A DNA stretch of 64,000 bases from Clostridium liquoris (GCF_002995785.1 NZ_PVXO01000005.1:62001-126000), one strand, 5' to 3'. Positions 34,239-45,068 are shown, numbered from the stretch's first letter. Notes: generated by a model from the sequence alone, not told the origin. Numbers and translations are program-made.

Positions 34239-37061
34239 ATGATAGATAAAATAGTTATAAAAGGAGCGAAAGTCAATAATTTAAAAAATGTGAGCCTTCA
34301 AATTCCTAGAGATAAATTCATTGTATTTACCGGACTTTCAGGTTCTGGAAAGTCATCTTTAGCTTTTGACACATTATATGCAGAAGGACAAAGAAGATAT
34401 GTTGAATCTCTTTCAGCTTATGCTAGACAATTTTTAGGACAAATGAATAAACCAGATGTGGAATATATTGAAGGGCTTTCCCCAGCCATTTCTATTGATC
34501 AAAAAACCACTAGCAGAAATCCTCGTTCCACAGTAGGTACTGTAACAGAAATATATGATTATCTTAGATTGTTATATTCCAAAATAGGGATACCTCACTG
34601 CCCTAAGTGTGGAAAAGAAATAAAACAACAAACAGTAGATCAAATGGTAGATAGGATTTTGGAATTTCCAGAGAGAACAAAAATCCAGGTGTTAGCACCT
34701 ATAATTAGGGGAAGAAAGGGAGAACATGTTAAGGTTTTAGAAAATATTAAGAAAAATGGTTATGTAAGAGCCAGGGTAGACGGGGTTACAGTAGATTTAG
34801 AAGAGGAAGATATAAAGCTTGAAAAAAATAAGAAGCATAATATAGAAGCTGTAATTGATAGACTAATAGTGAAACCAGATATAAGACCAAGGCTTGCAGA
34901 TTCTATAGAAACGGCATTAAAACTAGCAGAAGGAATAATAGTTGTAAATGTCATTGATGGTGAGGACATAGTATTTAGTGAAAACTTTGCTTGCCCAGAA
35001 TGTGGAATAAGTATAGGGGAAATATCGGGAAGAATGTTCTCTTTTAACTCTCCCTATGGTAAGTGTGATTATTGCGATGGATTGGGAACACTTTTGGAAA
35101 TAGATGAAGATTTAGTTATGCCTGATAAGAGCAAAAGTATATTGGAAGGCGGTATAATACCTTGGGCAAATGGAGTTTTAAAAGAAGATTCTTGGACTTA
35201 TAGTATTATAACAGCACTATCAAAGAAATATAAATTTAAGCTAGATACTCCTATAGAAAAATTAGACCCAAAGGTTCTAGATATATTGCTTTATGGACTA
35301 AAGGGAGAGAAAATAAAGGTTAAATATGAAAGAGAAAATGGAGTTATGGAGTTTCAACATGCCTTTGAAGGGGTTATTAATACACTAAAAAGAAGGTATA
35401 TGGAAACAAATTCAGATTATATAAAAGATGAAATAGAAGCTTATATGAGTAATAATCCATGCCCTAAATGTAATGGTGCTAGGTTAAAACCGGAGGTTTT
35501 GGCTATAACCATAGGAGGGAAAAATATATTTGAATTTTGTAAATTATCCATAAGGGAGGAACTGTCATTTTTAGATTCTCTCAAGCTTTCAGAAAAAGAA
35601 AAGATAATAAGTAATCAAATATTAAAGGAAATTAGAAGTAGATTAAACTTTTTAATAGATGTAGGGCTTGATTATTTAAATCTATCCAGAACAGCAGGAA
35701 CATTATCAGGAGGAGAAGCTCAAAGAATAAGATTAGCAACCCAGATTGGATCAAGTTTAGTAGGGGTTCTATATATATTGGATGAACCTAGTATAGGTCT
35801 TCATCAAAGGGATAATGATAAACTTATAGAAACATTAAAGCATTTGAGAGATTTAGGGAATACCTTAATTGTAGTAGAACATGATGAGGATACTATAAGA
35901 GCAGCAGATTATATTGTGGATATGGGCCCTGGTGCAGGAGAACATGGAGGAGAAGTAGTTGCTGAAGGAACATTAGAAGATATATTGAATAATGAAAAAT
36001 CTATAACTGCACAATATTTAAGTGGGAAAAAGAAAATTGAAGTGCCGAAAGAAAGAAGACAAAGTAACGGAAACTCAATAGTCATAAAGGGAGCCAAGGA
36101 AAATAATCTAAAAAATATTGATGTAGAATTTCCTTTGGGGGTGTTTACATGCGTTACCGGAGTATCAGGCTCAGGTAAAAGTACTTTGGTAAATGAAATA
36201 CTATATAAAGGATTGAATAAAAGACTTAATAATTCTAAAGAAAATCCAGGAAGGCATAAGGATATAACGGGACTTGATAATATAGATAAAATAATAAATA
36301 TAGACCAAAGCCCTATAGGCAGAACCCCTAGATCAAATCCAGCTACTTATACAGGCGTATTTGATATAATAAGGGATGTATTTTCTAATACTTCAGAATC
36401 AAAGATGAGAGGATATAAGCCTGGAAGATTTAGTTTTAACGTAAAGGGAGGAAGATGTGAAGCTTGTAAGGGAGATGGAATAATAAAGATAGAAATGCAG
36501 TTTTTATCAGATGTATATGTACCCTGTGAAGTCTGCAAAGGAAAAAGATATAATAGAGAAACTTTAGAGGTGAAATACAAAGGAAAAAATATAGATGATG
36601 TGTTGAGTATGACCGTAGAAGAAGCATTAGAGTATTTTGAAAATATTCCAAGAATAAAAAATAAGCTTCAAACATTAATGGATGTAGGATTAGGCTATGT
36701 GAGATTAGGGCAGCCTTCTACTCAATTGTCAGGAGGGGAAGCTCAAAGAATAAAACTTGCCTATGAGCTTTCTAAGAGAAGCACAGGAAGAACATTATAT
36801 ATTTTAGACGAACCTACCACAGGACTTCATATAGATGATGTTAATAGATTAGTACAAATACTTCAGAGGTTAGTGGAGGGCGGAAATACTGTGGTAGTAA
36901 TTGAACATAATTTAGATGTTATAAAATGTGCAGATTATATTATTGATTTAGGACCTGAAGGCGGAGAAAAGGGCGGAACTATTATAGCCACAGGTACTCC
37001 CGAAGATATAAGTAAAAATAGTAAGTCCTATACAGGACATTACTTAAAAAAAATGTTATAA
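34239..37061 (+). CDS. uvrA: Excinuclease ABC subunit A
   Basis: A 940-residue damage-recognition ATPase with two ABC modules. The first Walker A is [13 protein letters not shown] near residue 31 and the second [13 protein letters not shown] near 640. Signatures [12 protein letters not shown] and [12 protein letters not shown] occur once in each half. Zinc-binding CxxC pairs are visible as CPKCGKE near 123, CPECG and CDYCDG near 252-282, CPKCNG near 410, and [17 protein letters not shown] near 742-770. The ribosome site AAGGAG lies unusually far (about 16 bases) from the ATG, so expression may rely on coupling to uvrB. Confidence 0.97.
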   Translation: MIDKIVIKGAKVNNLKNVSLQIPRDKFIVFTGLSGSGKSSLAFDTLYAEGQRRYVESLSAYARQFLGQMNKPDVEYIEGLSPAISIDQKTTSRNPRSTVGTVTEIYDYLRLLYSKIGIPHCPKCGKEIKQQTVDQMVDRILEFPERTKIQVLAPIIRGRKGEHVKVLENIKKNGYVRARVDGVTVDLEEEDIKLEKNKKHNIEAVIDRLIVKPDIRPRLADSIETALKLAEGIIVVNVIDGEDIVFSENFACPECGISIGEISGRMFSFNSPYGKCDYCDGLGTLLEIDEDLVMPDKSKSILEGGIIPWANGVLKEDSWTYSIITALSKKYKFKLDTPIEKLDPKVLDILLYGLKGEKIKVKYERENGVMEFQHAFEGVINTLKRRYMETNSDYIKDEIEAYMSNNPCPKCNGARLKPEVLAITIGGKNIFEFCKLSIREELSFLDSLKLSEKEKIISNQILKEIRSRLNFLIDVGLDYLNLSRTAGTLSGGEAQRIRLATQIGSSLVGVLYILDEPSIGLHQRDNDKLIETLKHLRDLGNTLIVVEHDEDTIRAADYIVDMGPGAGEHGGEVVAEGTLEDILNNEKSITAQYLSGKKKIEVPKERRQSNGNSIVIKGAKENNLKNIDVEFPLGVFTCVTGVSGSGKSTLVNEILYKGLNKRLNNSKENPGRHKDITGLDNIDKIINIDQSPIGRTPRSNPATYTGVFDIIRDVFSNTSESKMRGYKPGRFSFNVKGGRCEACKGDGIIKIEMQFLSDVYVPCEVCKGKRYNRETLEVKYKGKNIDDVLSMTVEEALEYFENIPRIKNKLQTLMDVGLGYVRLGQPSTQLSGGEAQRIKLAYELSKRSTGRTLYILDEPTTGLHIDDVNRLVQILQRLVEGGNTVVVIEHNLDVIKCADYIIDLGPEGGEKGGTIIATGTPEDISKNSKSYTGHYLKKML

Positions 37062-37069
37062 TTTAATTT

Positions 37070-37102
37070 GGACTAGCATGAAAAACTTAAATGCTAGTCT
37101 TT
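37070..37102 (+). terminator. Terminator after uvrA
   Basis: GACTAGCAT (37071-37079) pairs with ATGCTAGTC (37091-37099), with TTTT after it. Confidence 0.75.
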
Positions 37103-37112
37103 TGACTATAAG

Positions 37113-37123
37113 TATGCTAAAAT
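37113..37123 (+). promoter_or_regulatory. Extended -10 promoter of the FHA-ftsW-pbp cassette
   Basis: TATGCTAAAAT at 37113-37123, identical to the -10 region before the SAM riboswitch and before acpS. No good -35 box is at the right distance. Confidence 0.5.
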
Positions 37124-37172
37124 TATAAATCGGAATATTTTATATTTAATAAGATAAAAAGAAGGTGATTCC

Positions 37173-37604
37173 ATGTCATTGGGGAAATTAAGCTCTATTT
37201 TTGCAATAATAATTATTGCCATAGTATATATGATAATATTTACTGCTTTAAAAATAATGAATAAAGATATTAAAGGCAGCGGAAGAAGAAGAGTTAAGAG
37301 AAATTCTGTAGGGCTTGAAATTATAAAACCTGGTAATAGCGCTAATTTAAGAAAGGGCGGGGTAATCCCTATTCAGAAAGAAATAACAATAGGAAGAAGA
37401 AGTGGAAATACATTTGTATTAGATGATCCGTATGTTTCCTCTCATCATGCTAGAATTTTTGCTAAAAATAATGAGTATATATTAGAAGATCTAGAAAGCA
37501 CAAATGGTACTTTGGTAAATGAAGTGAAGATTAGCGGAAGGAAATACTTAAGGTCTGGAGATATAATAAAAATAGGAAATACTGTATTAAAGTTTATAGG
37601 GTAA
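37173..37604 (+). CDS. FHA-domain membrane-anchored protein
   Basis: A 143-residue protein with one N-terminal membrane helix (about 8-27), a basic linker (KGSGRRRVKRN) and an FHA domain (about 55-143). The domain shows IGRRSGNTFVLDDPYVSSHHARI near 75-98 and DLESTNGTLVNEVKI near 109-123, the residues that hold phosphothreonine. It should recruit a Ser/Thr-phosphorylated partner to the membrane. It is the first gene before ftsW- and pbp-type genes, so a role in regulating cell-wall synthesis is likely. The kinase is not in this window. Confidence 0.88.
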   Translation: MSLGKLSSIFAIIIIAIVYMIIFTALKIMNKDIKGSGRRRVKRNSVGLEIIKPGNSANLRKGGVIPIQKEITIGRRSGNTFVLDDPYVSSHHARIFAKNNEYILEDLESTNGTLVNEVKISGRKYLRSGDIIKIGNTVLKFIG

Positions 37605-37656
37605 AATTAGAAGTAATTATCCTTAGAAAAAGTAATTTTAGGATGGTGACTAGATT

Positions 37657-38859
37657 TTGAATACCAATAAAGATGAAAAGAAGCTTCTGCGATATACTTA
37701 TTTATTGTGCTTAGTAGGTTTCTTTAATTTAGCTATATTAAAGAAACCTTTCGATAAAGGTGCTATGATTATGTGTTTAATTACTTGTTTACTTATAGGG
37801 TATTCTTATTTTATTATAAGAAAATTTTTCTCTGATGGTGATAAATATATATTTATTTTTTCCAGTATATTAGCATCTATTGGAATAATAGTGTTATATA
37901 GAATAGAAACAGCTGCAGCTATAAAACAAATTATTTGGTTTGCAATAGGGGTTACTATATTTATATTAATTGTAGTTTTATTACCAGATTTAAAAAGGTT
38001 CGATAAATACAAATATGTATATTTAGTTTTAACTATAATTCTTATGGCTATGGGTACACTATTTGGAAATGAGACTTTAGGTGCCAGAAACTGGGTAAGT
38101 ATAGCGGGACTTTCCTTCCAGCCTTCGGAGTTTGGAAAGTTATTTTTAGTAGCATATTTGGCATCTTCTCTTAAAGATTATGAAAGCTTTAAGGATTTAA
38201 TAGAGCCAGCTATTGTAGTTATGGTAGCTTTAGGTTTTATGGTATTACAGAAGGATTTAGGAAGTGCACTTATATTTTTTGGCATATCAGTAACTATGCT
38301 TTATATTGCCACATCTAAAATGAAATATGTAATAATATGTTTTGGACTTTTTGCTGTAGGAGCTTTTATAAGCTATGGGTTATTTGACCATGTAAGATTG
38401 AGATTTTTAATTTGGAAAGATCCTTGGCCTTACGCTACAAACAAGAGTTACCAAATAGTTCAATCTTTATTAGCTATTGCATCTGGTGGGCTTACAGGGT
38501 CAGGATTAGGTATGGGATATCCTAAATATGTACCTGTTTGTACTACTGACTTTATATTTTCTATCATATGTGAAGAACTTGGAATACTAATGGGATTTGC
38601 TATAATACTTTTATATTTTCTGTTATTCTATAGATGCATGAGGGCAGCTATATATGCAGAAGATAACTTTTCAAGATTAATAACTGTAGGATATAGTGCA
38701 ATGATAGCTTGTCAGGTATTTGTAATAGTAGGAGGAGTAATAAATATGATCCCTCTTACAGGAATAACCCTTCCCTTGGTAAGTTATGGGGGAAGTTCTA
38801 TGTTAAGTACTTTCTTTGCTCTTGGAATAATTCAAAAGATATCAGAAGAGGGTAGGTAA
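37657..38859 (+). CDS. FtsW/RodA/SpoVE family peptidoglycan polymerase
   Basis: A 400-residue SEDS glycosyltransferase with ten or so membrane helices. Family marks are GARNWVSIAGLSFQPSEFGKL (starting near residue 141), KDLGSALIFFGIS near 199, and the C-terminal PLTGITLPLVSYGGSSML region near 365. It polymerises lipid II together with a class B PBP, and such a gene follows after 2 bases. Whether it serves elongation, division or sporulation cannot be told. The start is TTG 37657, behind AGGATGGTG. Confidence 0.92.
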   Translation: MNTNKDEKKLLRYTYLLCLVGFFNLAILKKPFDKGAMIMCLITCLLIGYSYFIIRKFFSDGDKYIFIFSSILASIGIIVLYRIETAAAIKQIIWFAIGVTIFILIVVLLPDLKRFDKYKYVYLVLTIILMAMGTLFGNETLGARNWVSIAGLSFQPSEFGKLFLVAYLASSLKDYESFKDLIEPAIVVMVALGFMVLQKDLGSALIFFGISVTMLYIATSKMKYVIICFGLFAVGAFISYGLFDHVRLRFLIWKDPWPYATNKSYQIVQSLLAIASGGLTGSGLGMGYPKYVPVCTTDFIFSIICEELGILMGFAIILLYFLLFYRCMRAAIYAEDNFSRLITVGYSAMIACQVFVIVGGVINMIPLTGITLPLVSYGGSSMLSTFFALGIIQKISEEGR

Positions 38860-38861
38860 TA

Positions 38862-40289
38862 ATGAAAGATATATCAGATAATATAAAAAAGGTTATGATA
38901 ATTTTTTTGCTTTGCTTTATAGGGCTGATTTCCTATATAACATATTTTGAGTTCATTGTAGCACCTAAAATAGTGTCGAGCCAATACAATCAAAGGCTAT
39001 GGGATAAAAGGAATGAGGTACTTAGGGGAACTATTTATGATAGAAATATGAAAGCATTGGCTAAGAGCACAAGGATAGATAAGGGAAGTCAAAAAAGGCA
39101 GTATGTGGAAGGGCCTGCTTTTGCCCATGCTTTGGGATACTTAGATGTAAAATACGGCATAACTGGATTAGAGAAAAAATACGATAAAGAATTAATTTCT
39201 ACTAATGTTAAAGATACATTGGCGGATTTTATAAAATCAAAAGGAAAGAATGGAGAAAAGTGTGGTAATAATTTAAAGACTACTTTAGATTACAATCTGC
39301 AGAAGAAGGCCTATGAGTTATTAGGAGATAATAGGGGGGCTGTGGTGGCATTAAATCCTAAAACCGGAGAGATATTAGCTATGGTTTCTAAACCATCTTT
39401 TGATCCAAATTACTTAAATGAAAACTGGAAGAATATAAATGAAAATAAGGAAAGACCATTGTTAAATAGAGCCACCTCAGGATTGTATCCACCAGGATCT
39501 ACCTTTAAAACTATAACCGCTGTAAGTGCTCTTGAAAATGTTAGCGGTATAATGGATAAAAGAATTAATGATACTGGTGTATTGGAGTTTAATTCAAAGG
39601 AATCCTTAAAGAATTATAATGGGGAAGCTTTAGGAGACATAGGATTTGAAGAAGCTTTTATTCACTCAAGTAATGTGTATTTTGGAAATCTTGGAATAGA
39701 AATTGGGAATCCTAAATTAAAAGAAACTGCTGAAAAGTTTTATTTTAACAAAAACATACCTGCAGATGGAGTAACTATAGAAAACAGCAGATTTCCAACA
39801 TTAAAGAGCTATGAAAAGGGGAATATAGCACAAAGTGCAATAGGCCAGGGTACAGTATTGACTACCCCTATGGAAATGGCATTAGTTGCTAGTACTATAG
39901 CTAATGATGGAATTATGATGAAACCTTGTTTAGTTAAGGAAGTACAATCTAGTAAGGGTGAGGTTTTGCAAACCATTAAGCCTGAGCCAATACAACAGGT
40001 TACTACAAATGGAAATGCTAAGATTATAAAAGATTTTATGAGAAAGGTTGTAGAGGAAGGCACAGGCACTGCAGCTGCAGTAGAAAATATAAATGTATGC
40101 GGGAAAACGGGAACAGCAGATCACAGTGATGAAGGAAGTGGAGCCTTGCCTCATTCTTGGTTCATAGGCTTTGCGCCTTATGAAGATCCACAAATAGCAT
40201 TAGCTGTTATTATAGAAGATGGAGGACAAGGTGGAATTGCTGCAGCAAACGTAGCTTCAGGTATATTTAGAACAGCTTTAATTAAATAA
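38862..40289 (+). CDS. Class B penicillin-binding protein (transpeptidase)
   Basis: A 475-residue transpeptidase that cross-links peptidoglycan. It has a single N-terminal membrane anchor (about 11-32), a short dimerisation region and a transpeptidase domain. The catalytic serine is S213 in STFK (K216), the second motif is SSN near 271, and the third is KTG near 417 (CGKTGTAD). It is short compared with high-molecular-weight PBP2 (about 600-700), as in the FHA-SEDS-PBP cassettes of clostridia and actinobacteria. It forms the partner of the preceding SEDS polymerase. Confidence 0.92.
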   Translation: MKDISDNIKKVMIIFLLCFIGLISYITYFEFIVAPKIVSSQYNQRLWDKRNEVLRGTIYDRNMKALAKSTRIDKGSQKRQYVEGPAFAHALGYLDVKYGITGLEKKYDKELISTNVKDTLADFIKSKGKNGEKCGNNLKTTLDYNLQKKAYELLGDNRGAVVALNPKTGEILAMVSKPSFDPNYLNENWKNINENKERPLLNRATSGLYPPGSTFKTITAVSALENVSGIMDKRINDTGVLEFNSKESLKNYNGEALGDIGFEEAFIHSSNVYFGNLGIEIGNPKLKETAEKFYFNKNIPADGVTIENSRFPTLKSYEKGNIAQSAIGQGTVLTTPMEMALVASTIANDGIMMKPCLVKEVQSSKGEVLQTIKPEPIQQVTTNGNAKIIKDFMRKVVEEGTGTAAAVENINVCGKTGTADHSDEGSGALPHSWFIGFAPYEDPQIALAVIIEDGGQGGIAAANVASGIFRTALIK

Positions 40290-40311
40290 TGGTTAGAAAG
40301 TGGGGATTATA

Positions 40312-41208
40312 TTGAAAATTAAAGAAATAGAAGAATTTAAAAATGGAGAAAAGGTTCAATTTAATGCATTGATAAGTGATAAGAGAACCGGATGGAAGAA
40401 GGATGGGAGTGCCTATTTATTACTTATTATGCAAGACAGTACGGGTACTATAGCTTTTCCAGTATGGGATAATTATGAAAAGTACAACTCAATACTAGAA
40501 GTTAGTTCAGTTATAAATGTTAAAGGTATAGTGAATAGATTTAATGGAAGTATGCAAATACGAAATCCAATAATAAATAATGTAGAAGGGGATATAGATT
40601 ACTCTCAATATATACCGGTATACAATATACCTAATGAGTTAATAGAGTATTTTAATAAAGTAGTAGATAATTTAGAAGATAAATATAAAAAAATAGCTAT
40701 AGGAGCCACAGGAGCTTTTGGATATAATGAAAGTAGATGGAAGGCATTTATAAGTTGTGTGGCTGCGGAAAAGTTTCATGGAAATAAAAGAGGAGGATTA
40801 TTTCTCCATACTATAGGGGTTATGAAAACCACGGAAGGCATAATAAATAATTATATTACTAATCCTTTCTATATGAGTGCAAAGGAAGTTATAAATAAGG
40901 ATAGATTGATATTAAAGGCTATTGTTCATGATATAATGAAAATAAAGGAATATGACTATGATGGAATAATAAGAAGAAAAGATATCAAGCTGGATCATTT
41001 AGTGCTAGGAGCAGCTTATATTAGGGAAATAAATGTGGAAATGGGAAATCCTTTATCAGAAGAAGAATTGGATGATATATGCTATTCCATACTATCTCAT
41101 CATGGAGAGTTTGGAAACTTCCAGCCAAAGGGCATTGAGGATATACTTTTAAATGTAGCTGATATTGTAGACAGTCAAATTGTAAATGCTATTGAAAATA
41201 AAATATAA
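40312..41208 (+). CDS. YhaM-like 3'-5' exoribonuclease (OB fold + HD domain)
   Basis: A 298-residue protein with an N-terminal OB fold (about 10-85; LLLIMQDSTGTIAFPVWD) and a C-terminal HD phosphohydrolase domain (about 130-290) with the metal motif AIVHDIMK near 203 and LSHHGEFGN near 262. This combination is typical of YhaM, a Mn2+-dependent 3'-5' exonuclease. The frame opens at GTG 40300. TTG 40312 is preferred because AAAGTGGGG is 6 bases upstream. It follows the pbp gene closely and may be read from the same transcript; a terminator follows. Confidence 0.85.
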   Translation: MKIKEIEEFKNGEKVQFNALISDKRTGWKKDGSAYLLLIMQDSTGTIAFPVWDNYEKYNSILEVSSVINVKGIVNRFNGSMQIRNPIINNVEGDIDYSQYIPVYNIPNELIEYFNKVVDNLEDKYKKIAIGATGAFGYNESRWKAFISCVAAEKFHGNKRGGLFLHTIGVMKTTEGIINNYITNPFYMSAKEVINKDRLILKAIVHDIMKIKEYDYDGIIRRKDIKLDHLVLGAAYIREINVEMGNPLSEEELDDICYSILSHHGEFGNFQPKGIEDILLNVADIVDSQIVNAIENKI

Positions 41209-41215
41209 AGAAATT

Positions 41216-41254
41216 AAAATGGAGAAATTATGATATAATTCTCCATTTTTTTTT
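41216..41254 (+). terminator. Terminator after yhaM-like gene
   Basis: AAAATGGAGAA (41217-41227) pairs with TTCTCCATTTT (41239-41249), extended by a long T run. Confidence 0.92.
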
Positions 41255-41324
41255 ATTATAATGTATAATATATTAAATAGTGGACATTTTAGAATACATT
41301 TATAGTTTTAGTTAAGGAGAGAAT

Positions 41325-41927
41325 ATGAAAGGGAAAACTCATGCAGGAATAGGAATACTTGCATTTATTACAATTTATAATAAGTTACCCATTAAAATGG
41401 AACTGTCAGGTTTAGCAGTAGTTACATTAGCTTCATTACTGCCAGATATAGATCATCCCAAAAGTATAATAAATAAATATATATTACCTTTTAAAAATAA
41501 AATGACAAAGGTGACGCTTTATGCTTGCATAGGCATAATTATACTTTGGTATAGTTTCCTATATAATGGAGAAGATTATTTAAAGGCTATAGGTATACTA
41601 TTTATACTGATATCAATTTCATCACATAGAAAAGGGTTAACACATAGCTTAACAGGATTAATAATATTTTCTTTTCTTGCTGGTTATATAGGTAATATAT
41701 ATAATGTAGATAATATAATATATTATTTTATGCTAGGCTATGGATTACATTTGATATGTGATATGGTAACAGACAGAGGAATCCCTTTATTCTATCCATT
41801 TAAAGAAAAGAATATAAAATTTCCCCTTACTTTTAAAACTAACTCCAAAATAGGAAATACTGTGGAGGATATTATTGCCATAGTAGGACTAATCTATGTA
41901 GTTTATAGATTACCAAGTATATTTTAA
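41325..41927 (+). CDS. YdjM-type membrane-bound metal-dependent hydrolase
   Basis: A 200-residue membrane protein of the YdjM family (once described as LexA-regulated, metal-dependent hydrolases). The N-terminal MKGKTHAGIG, then LASLLPDIDHPKS near residues 37-49, SSHRKGLTHSLTG near 100-112 and GLHLICDMVTDRGIPLFYPF near 141-160 supply the conserved His/Asp residues. Five hydrophobic segments are visible. The substrate is unknown. AAGGAGAG precedes the ATG, and it stands alone between a terminator and uvrC. Confidence 0.87.
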   Translation: MKGKTHAGIGILAFITIYNKLPIKMELSGLAVVTLASLLPDIDHPKSIINKYILPFKNKMTKVTLYACIGIIILWYSFLYNGEDYLKAIGILFILISISSHRKGLTHSLTGLIIFSFLAGYIGNIYNVDNIIYYFMLGYGLHLICDMVTDRGIPLFYPFKEKNIKFPLTFKTNSKIGNTVEDIIAIVGLIYVVYRLPSIF

Positions 41928-41959
41928 ATAAGACAAAGTTATTTGAGTGGAGGAATTTG

Positions 41960-43825
41960 ATGTTTGATTTAGAATATCAATTAAAAATACTTCCAGATAA
42001 GCCAGGGGTTTATCTTATGAAAAATTCCCTTGGAGAAATAATATATGTGGGAAAAGCTAAAATTTTGAAAAATAGAGTTAGACAGTACTTCCAAAATTCT
42101 AAAAATCATTCTGAAAAAGTAAAGGCTATGGTAAAGAACATTGAGGAATTTGAATACATTGTTACAGATTCAGAGATGGAGGCCTTAATATTAGAATGTA
42201 ACCTTATTAAGAAGTATAGACCCAGATATAATATTTTATTAAAAGATGATAAAGGTTATCCTTTTATAAAGATAACTGTAAATGAAGATTTTCCAAGGGT
42301 GTTTGTAACAAGGACTGTGGCTAAAGATGGAGCTAAATATTTTGGCCCATATACTGATGCTGGGGCTGTATATGAAACATTGGAATTGATAAAAAAGATA
42401 TTTCCTATAAGAAACTGCAAAAAATTAATTAAAGAGTCCGGCGAAAAAGTAAGACCTTGCTTAAATTATCATATTGGATTATGTAAGGCTCCCTGTGGAG
42501 GATATATATCCAAGGATGAATATAAAGATATTGTACAAGATGTAATAGACTTATTATCGGGTAAAGATAAAAATATTGTAGGCAATTTGAAAGAAGAAAT
42601 GGAAAAAGCCGCAGAAAGCTTGGAATTTGAAAAAGCAGCGGCTCTAAGGGATAGAATAATCTCTGTAGAAAAAATAACAGAAAAGCAGAAAATTATTACT
42701 GGTAACTTTGAAAATGAAGATTTTATAGAAATATATGCTGATGAGAAAGACAGCTGTGTCCAAATATTCTTTCTAAGGGAAGGAAAGATTGTAGGAAGAG
42801 AACATTTTATAATTGAAAATACAGCAGATATGAAAAAAAAGCATATAATATCTGACTTTATAAAAAGCTTTTATGGTGGAACTGCTTTTATACCTAAGAG
42901 TTTATATGTACCGGAAATAGAAGATGGAGAATTGATAGAACAATGGCTTACCATAAAGAGAGGCTCTAAGGTGTGGATTAAGGTGCCTAAAAAGGGAGAA
43001 AAGAAAGATACACTGGATATGGTTCAAAAAAATGCTAAGGTTACATTGGAACAATTTAAACTGAAAATTTTACAGGATAAAGAAATACATGAGACTGCAT
43101 TAAAAGAATTAGCTAATATATTAGATTTAGAAGAAATACCTAAAAGAATTGAGGCTTATGATATTTCTAATATACAAGGTGTTGACTCTGTAGGAAGCAT
43201 GGTGGTATTTGAAGATGGAAAGAGCAAGAATAGTGATTATAGAAGATTTAAAATAAATTCTGTAAAGGGTGCAAATGATTATGAGAGTATGAGAGAAATA
43301 TTAACTAGAAGATTTCAGCATGGCTTAGATGAGATTAGAAGCATACAGGAAAAAAGTTTAACAATAAGCTCAGGAAAGTTTTGCATATTCCCTGACCTAA
43401 TATTAATGGACGGTGGCAAAGGACAAGTTAACATAGCTTTACAAGTTTTAAAGAATTTTAATATAGATATACCTGTATGCGGCATGGTTAAGGATAATAA
43501 TCACAATACTAGAGGCCTTATATATAATAATGATGAATTGAATATACAATGCGATTCAAATGTTATGAGGTTAATAACAAGAATTCAAGATGAAGTTCAT
43601 AGATTTGCTATAAGTTACCATAGAAGTTTGAGAGATAAGCGAGTGTTACATTCCATATTGGATGATATACCTAATATTGGTGAAAAGAGAAGAAAGGAGT
43701 TACTAAAAAGGTTTGAAAGCATAGATAATATAAAGAAGGCTGGCTATGAAGAACTTATAGATACTCCTTCTATAGATAGGAAAGCAGCTTTAAGCATATT
43801 AGATTTTTTTAATAAAAATAAGTAA
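41960..43825 (+). CDS. uvrC: Excinuclease ABC subunit C
   Basis: A 621-residue dual-incision nuclease. The N-terminal GIY-YIG nuclease has PGVYLMKNSLGEIIYVGKAK near residues 14-33. A Cys-rich region contains RNCKK, RPCLNYHIGLCKAPC. A UVR motif (AESLEFEKAAALRDR) near 215 binds UvrB. The RNase H-like second nuclease has AYDISNIQGVDSVGSMVVF near 396, and helix-hairpin-helix motifs lie at the end (IPNIGEKRRKELLKRF). The upstream TTG (41957) is skipped because GTGGAGGA is 5 bases from ATG 41960. uvrBA lies about 5 kb upstream, in a separate unit. Confidence 0.97.
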   Translation: MFDLEYQLKILPDKPGVYLMKNSLGEIIYVGKAKILKNRVRQYFQNSKNHSEKVKAMVKNIEEFEYIVTDSEMEALILECNLIKKYRPRYNILLKDDKGYPFIKITVNEDFPRVFVTRTVAKDGAKYFGPYTDAGAVYETLELIKKIFPIRNCKKLIKESGEKVRPCLNYHIGLCKAPCGGYISKDEYKDIVQDVIDLLSGKDKNIVGNLKEEMEKAAESLEFEKAAALRDRIISVEKITEKQKIITGNFENEDFIEIYADEKDSCVQIFFLREGKIVGREHFIIENTADMKKKHIISDFIKSFYGGTAFIPKSLYVPEIEDGELIEQWLTIKRGSKVWIKVPKKGEKKDTLDMVQKNAKVTLEQFKLKILQDKEIHETALKELANILDLEEIPKRIEAYDISNIQGVDSVGSMVVFEDGKSKNSDYRRFKINSVKGANDYESMREILTRRFQHGLDEIRSIQEKSLTISSGKFCIFPDLILMDGGKGQVNIALQVLKNFNIDIPVCGMVKDNNHNTRGLIYNNDELNIQCDSNVMRLITRIQDEVHRFAISYHRSLRDKRVLHSILDDIPNIGEKRRKELLKRFESIDNIKKAGYEELIDTPSIDRKAALSILDFFNKNK

Positions 43826-43964
43826 TATGGAATATACAAACAAGAATGTGTAAAGAATAATAGTATGGAAATAAGTAGTAAAGGCTATATAAATATTGAT
43901 TAAGAAAGAAATTTACATTATACTGATTATGTGATACATAATTTTAGTTCAAGGAGATAACGAT

Positions 43965-44882
43965 ATGAGTCAATATAAAGATTTTGCTATGGAATTAATC
44001 AAATGGCTAGGCGAAGAAAATGTAAAAATAGATGAACCAATGAAAAAACACACATCATTTAAAGTAGGAGGACCAGTAGATATTTTAGTTATCCCTGAAA
44101 CCTATGAGCAAATAAGAGATACAATAGCTTTAACTAAACAAAATAATATACCTTGTCTTGTTATAGGCAATGGTTCTAATTTATTAGTTAGAGATGGTGG
44201 TGTACGTGGCGTTATTATAAAATTAAGTAAGTTAAATAAGGTCACAGTAGAAGGAGAAAGTATCATAGCACAGGGAGGAGTATTGCTTTCCAAGGTGTCT
44301 GCCATAGCTGCAAAAAATAGTTTGACAGGTTTTGAATTTGCCAGCGGAATACCAGGTAGTGTAGGGGGAGCTCTTACCATGAATGCAGGGGCATATAATG
44401 GTGAAATATCACAGGTAGTAGAAAATGCCACGGTTTTAGATAAACAAGGTAACATTGTAAGGCTATCCAAAGAGGATTTAGAACTTGGATATAGGATGAG
44501 TGCTATAATAAAATATGGATATACGGTTTTAGAAGCTGTATTCAAACTACAAAAAGGCGATAGTGAGAAGATAATTAGCAGAATACAGGATCTTGGAAGA
44601 AGAAGAAGAGAAAAGCAGCCCCTGGAATACCCTTCAGCAGGCAGTACTTTCAAAAGACCAGAAGGTTATTTTGCTGCTAAACTTATAGAAGATAGTGGAT
44701 TAAAGGGAGTACATGTAGGCGATGCAGAAGTATCTAAGAAGCATTCAGGTTTTATTATAAACAAGGGTAATGCTACAGCAAATGATATATTAAATTTAAT
44801 AGAAATTGTGCAGAATACTGTTAAAGAAAAGTTTAATCTTGATCTTCACACAGAGGTAATGATAATAGGGGAAGATAAGTAG
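43965..44882 (+). CDS. murB: UDP-N-acetylenolpyruvoylglucosamine reductase
   Basis: A 305-residue FAD enzyme reducing UDP-GlcNAc-enolpyruvate to UDP-MurNAc in peptidoglycan synthesis. The FAD-binding part has [14 protein letters not shown] near residues 27-40, [17 protein letters not shown] near 66-82, and [25 protein letters not shown] near 124-148. The substrate domain has [13 protein letters not shown] near 222-234 (catalytic Ser region) and [14 protein letters not shown] near 260. It lacks the extra loop of the E. coli type, as expected for the short class. CAAGGAGA precedes the ATG. Confidence 0.95.
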   Translation: MSQYKDFAMELIKWLGEENVKIDEPMKKHTSFKVGGPVDILVIPETYEQIRDTIALTKQNNIPCLVIGNGSNLLVRDGGVRGVIIKLSKLNKVTVEGESIIAQGGVLLSKVSAIAAKNSLTGFEFASGIPGSVGGALTMNAGAYNGEISQVVENATVLDKQGNIVRLSKEDLELGYRMSAIIKYGYTVLEAVFKLQKGDSEKIISRIQDLGRRRREKQPLEYPSAGSTFKRPEGYFAAKLIEDSGLKGVHVGDAEVSKKHSGFIINKGNATANDILNLIEIVQNTVKEKFNLDLHTEVMIIGEDK

Positions 44883-44893
44883 ACTGACAAAAT

Positions 44894-44940
44894 AAGTTAA
44901 GGATAAAAAAAGAAATATTTTTTCCTTAACTTTTACTTTT
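44894..44940 (+). terminator. Terminator after murB
   Basis: AAGTTAAGGA (44894-44903) pairs with TCCTTAACTT (44923-44932), followed by TTACTTTT; the A/T-rich inner part can extend the stem. Confidence 0.8.
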
Positions 44941-45005
44941 ATTAAGGATAGGTCTATTGAAACATAAGGCATTATAACCCTTTTACTATTAATAAAGAGT
45001 GTGTT

Positions 45006-45015
45006 ATGCTATAAT
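45006..45015 (+). promoter_or_regulatory. Extended -10 promoter of rapZ-yvcK-whiA
   Basis: ATGCTATAAT at 45006-45015 (TG one base before a perfect TATAAT). No convincing -35 box; the start lies about 55 bases before rapZ. Confidence 0.5.
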
Positions 45016-45068
45016 AAAAAAGTTAAATATTTAGGATTATTTTGCAGTTTTTATAAGGAGGAACAACT

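Noticed and set aside
44102-44653. 183-codon minus-strand frame inside murB
   Set aside because: Antisense shadow of murB with no ribosome site or recognisable domain.
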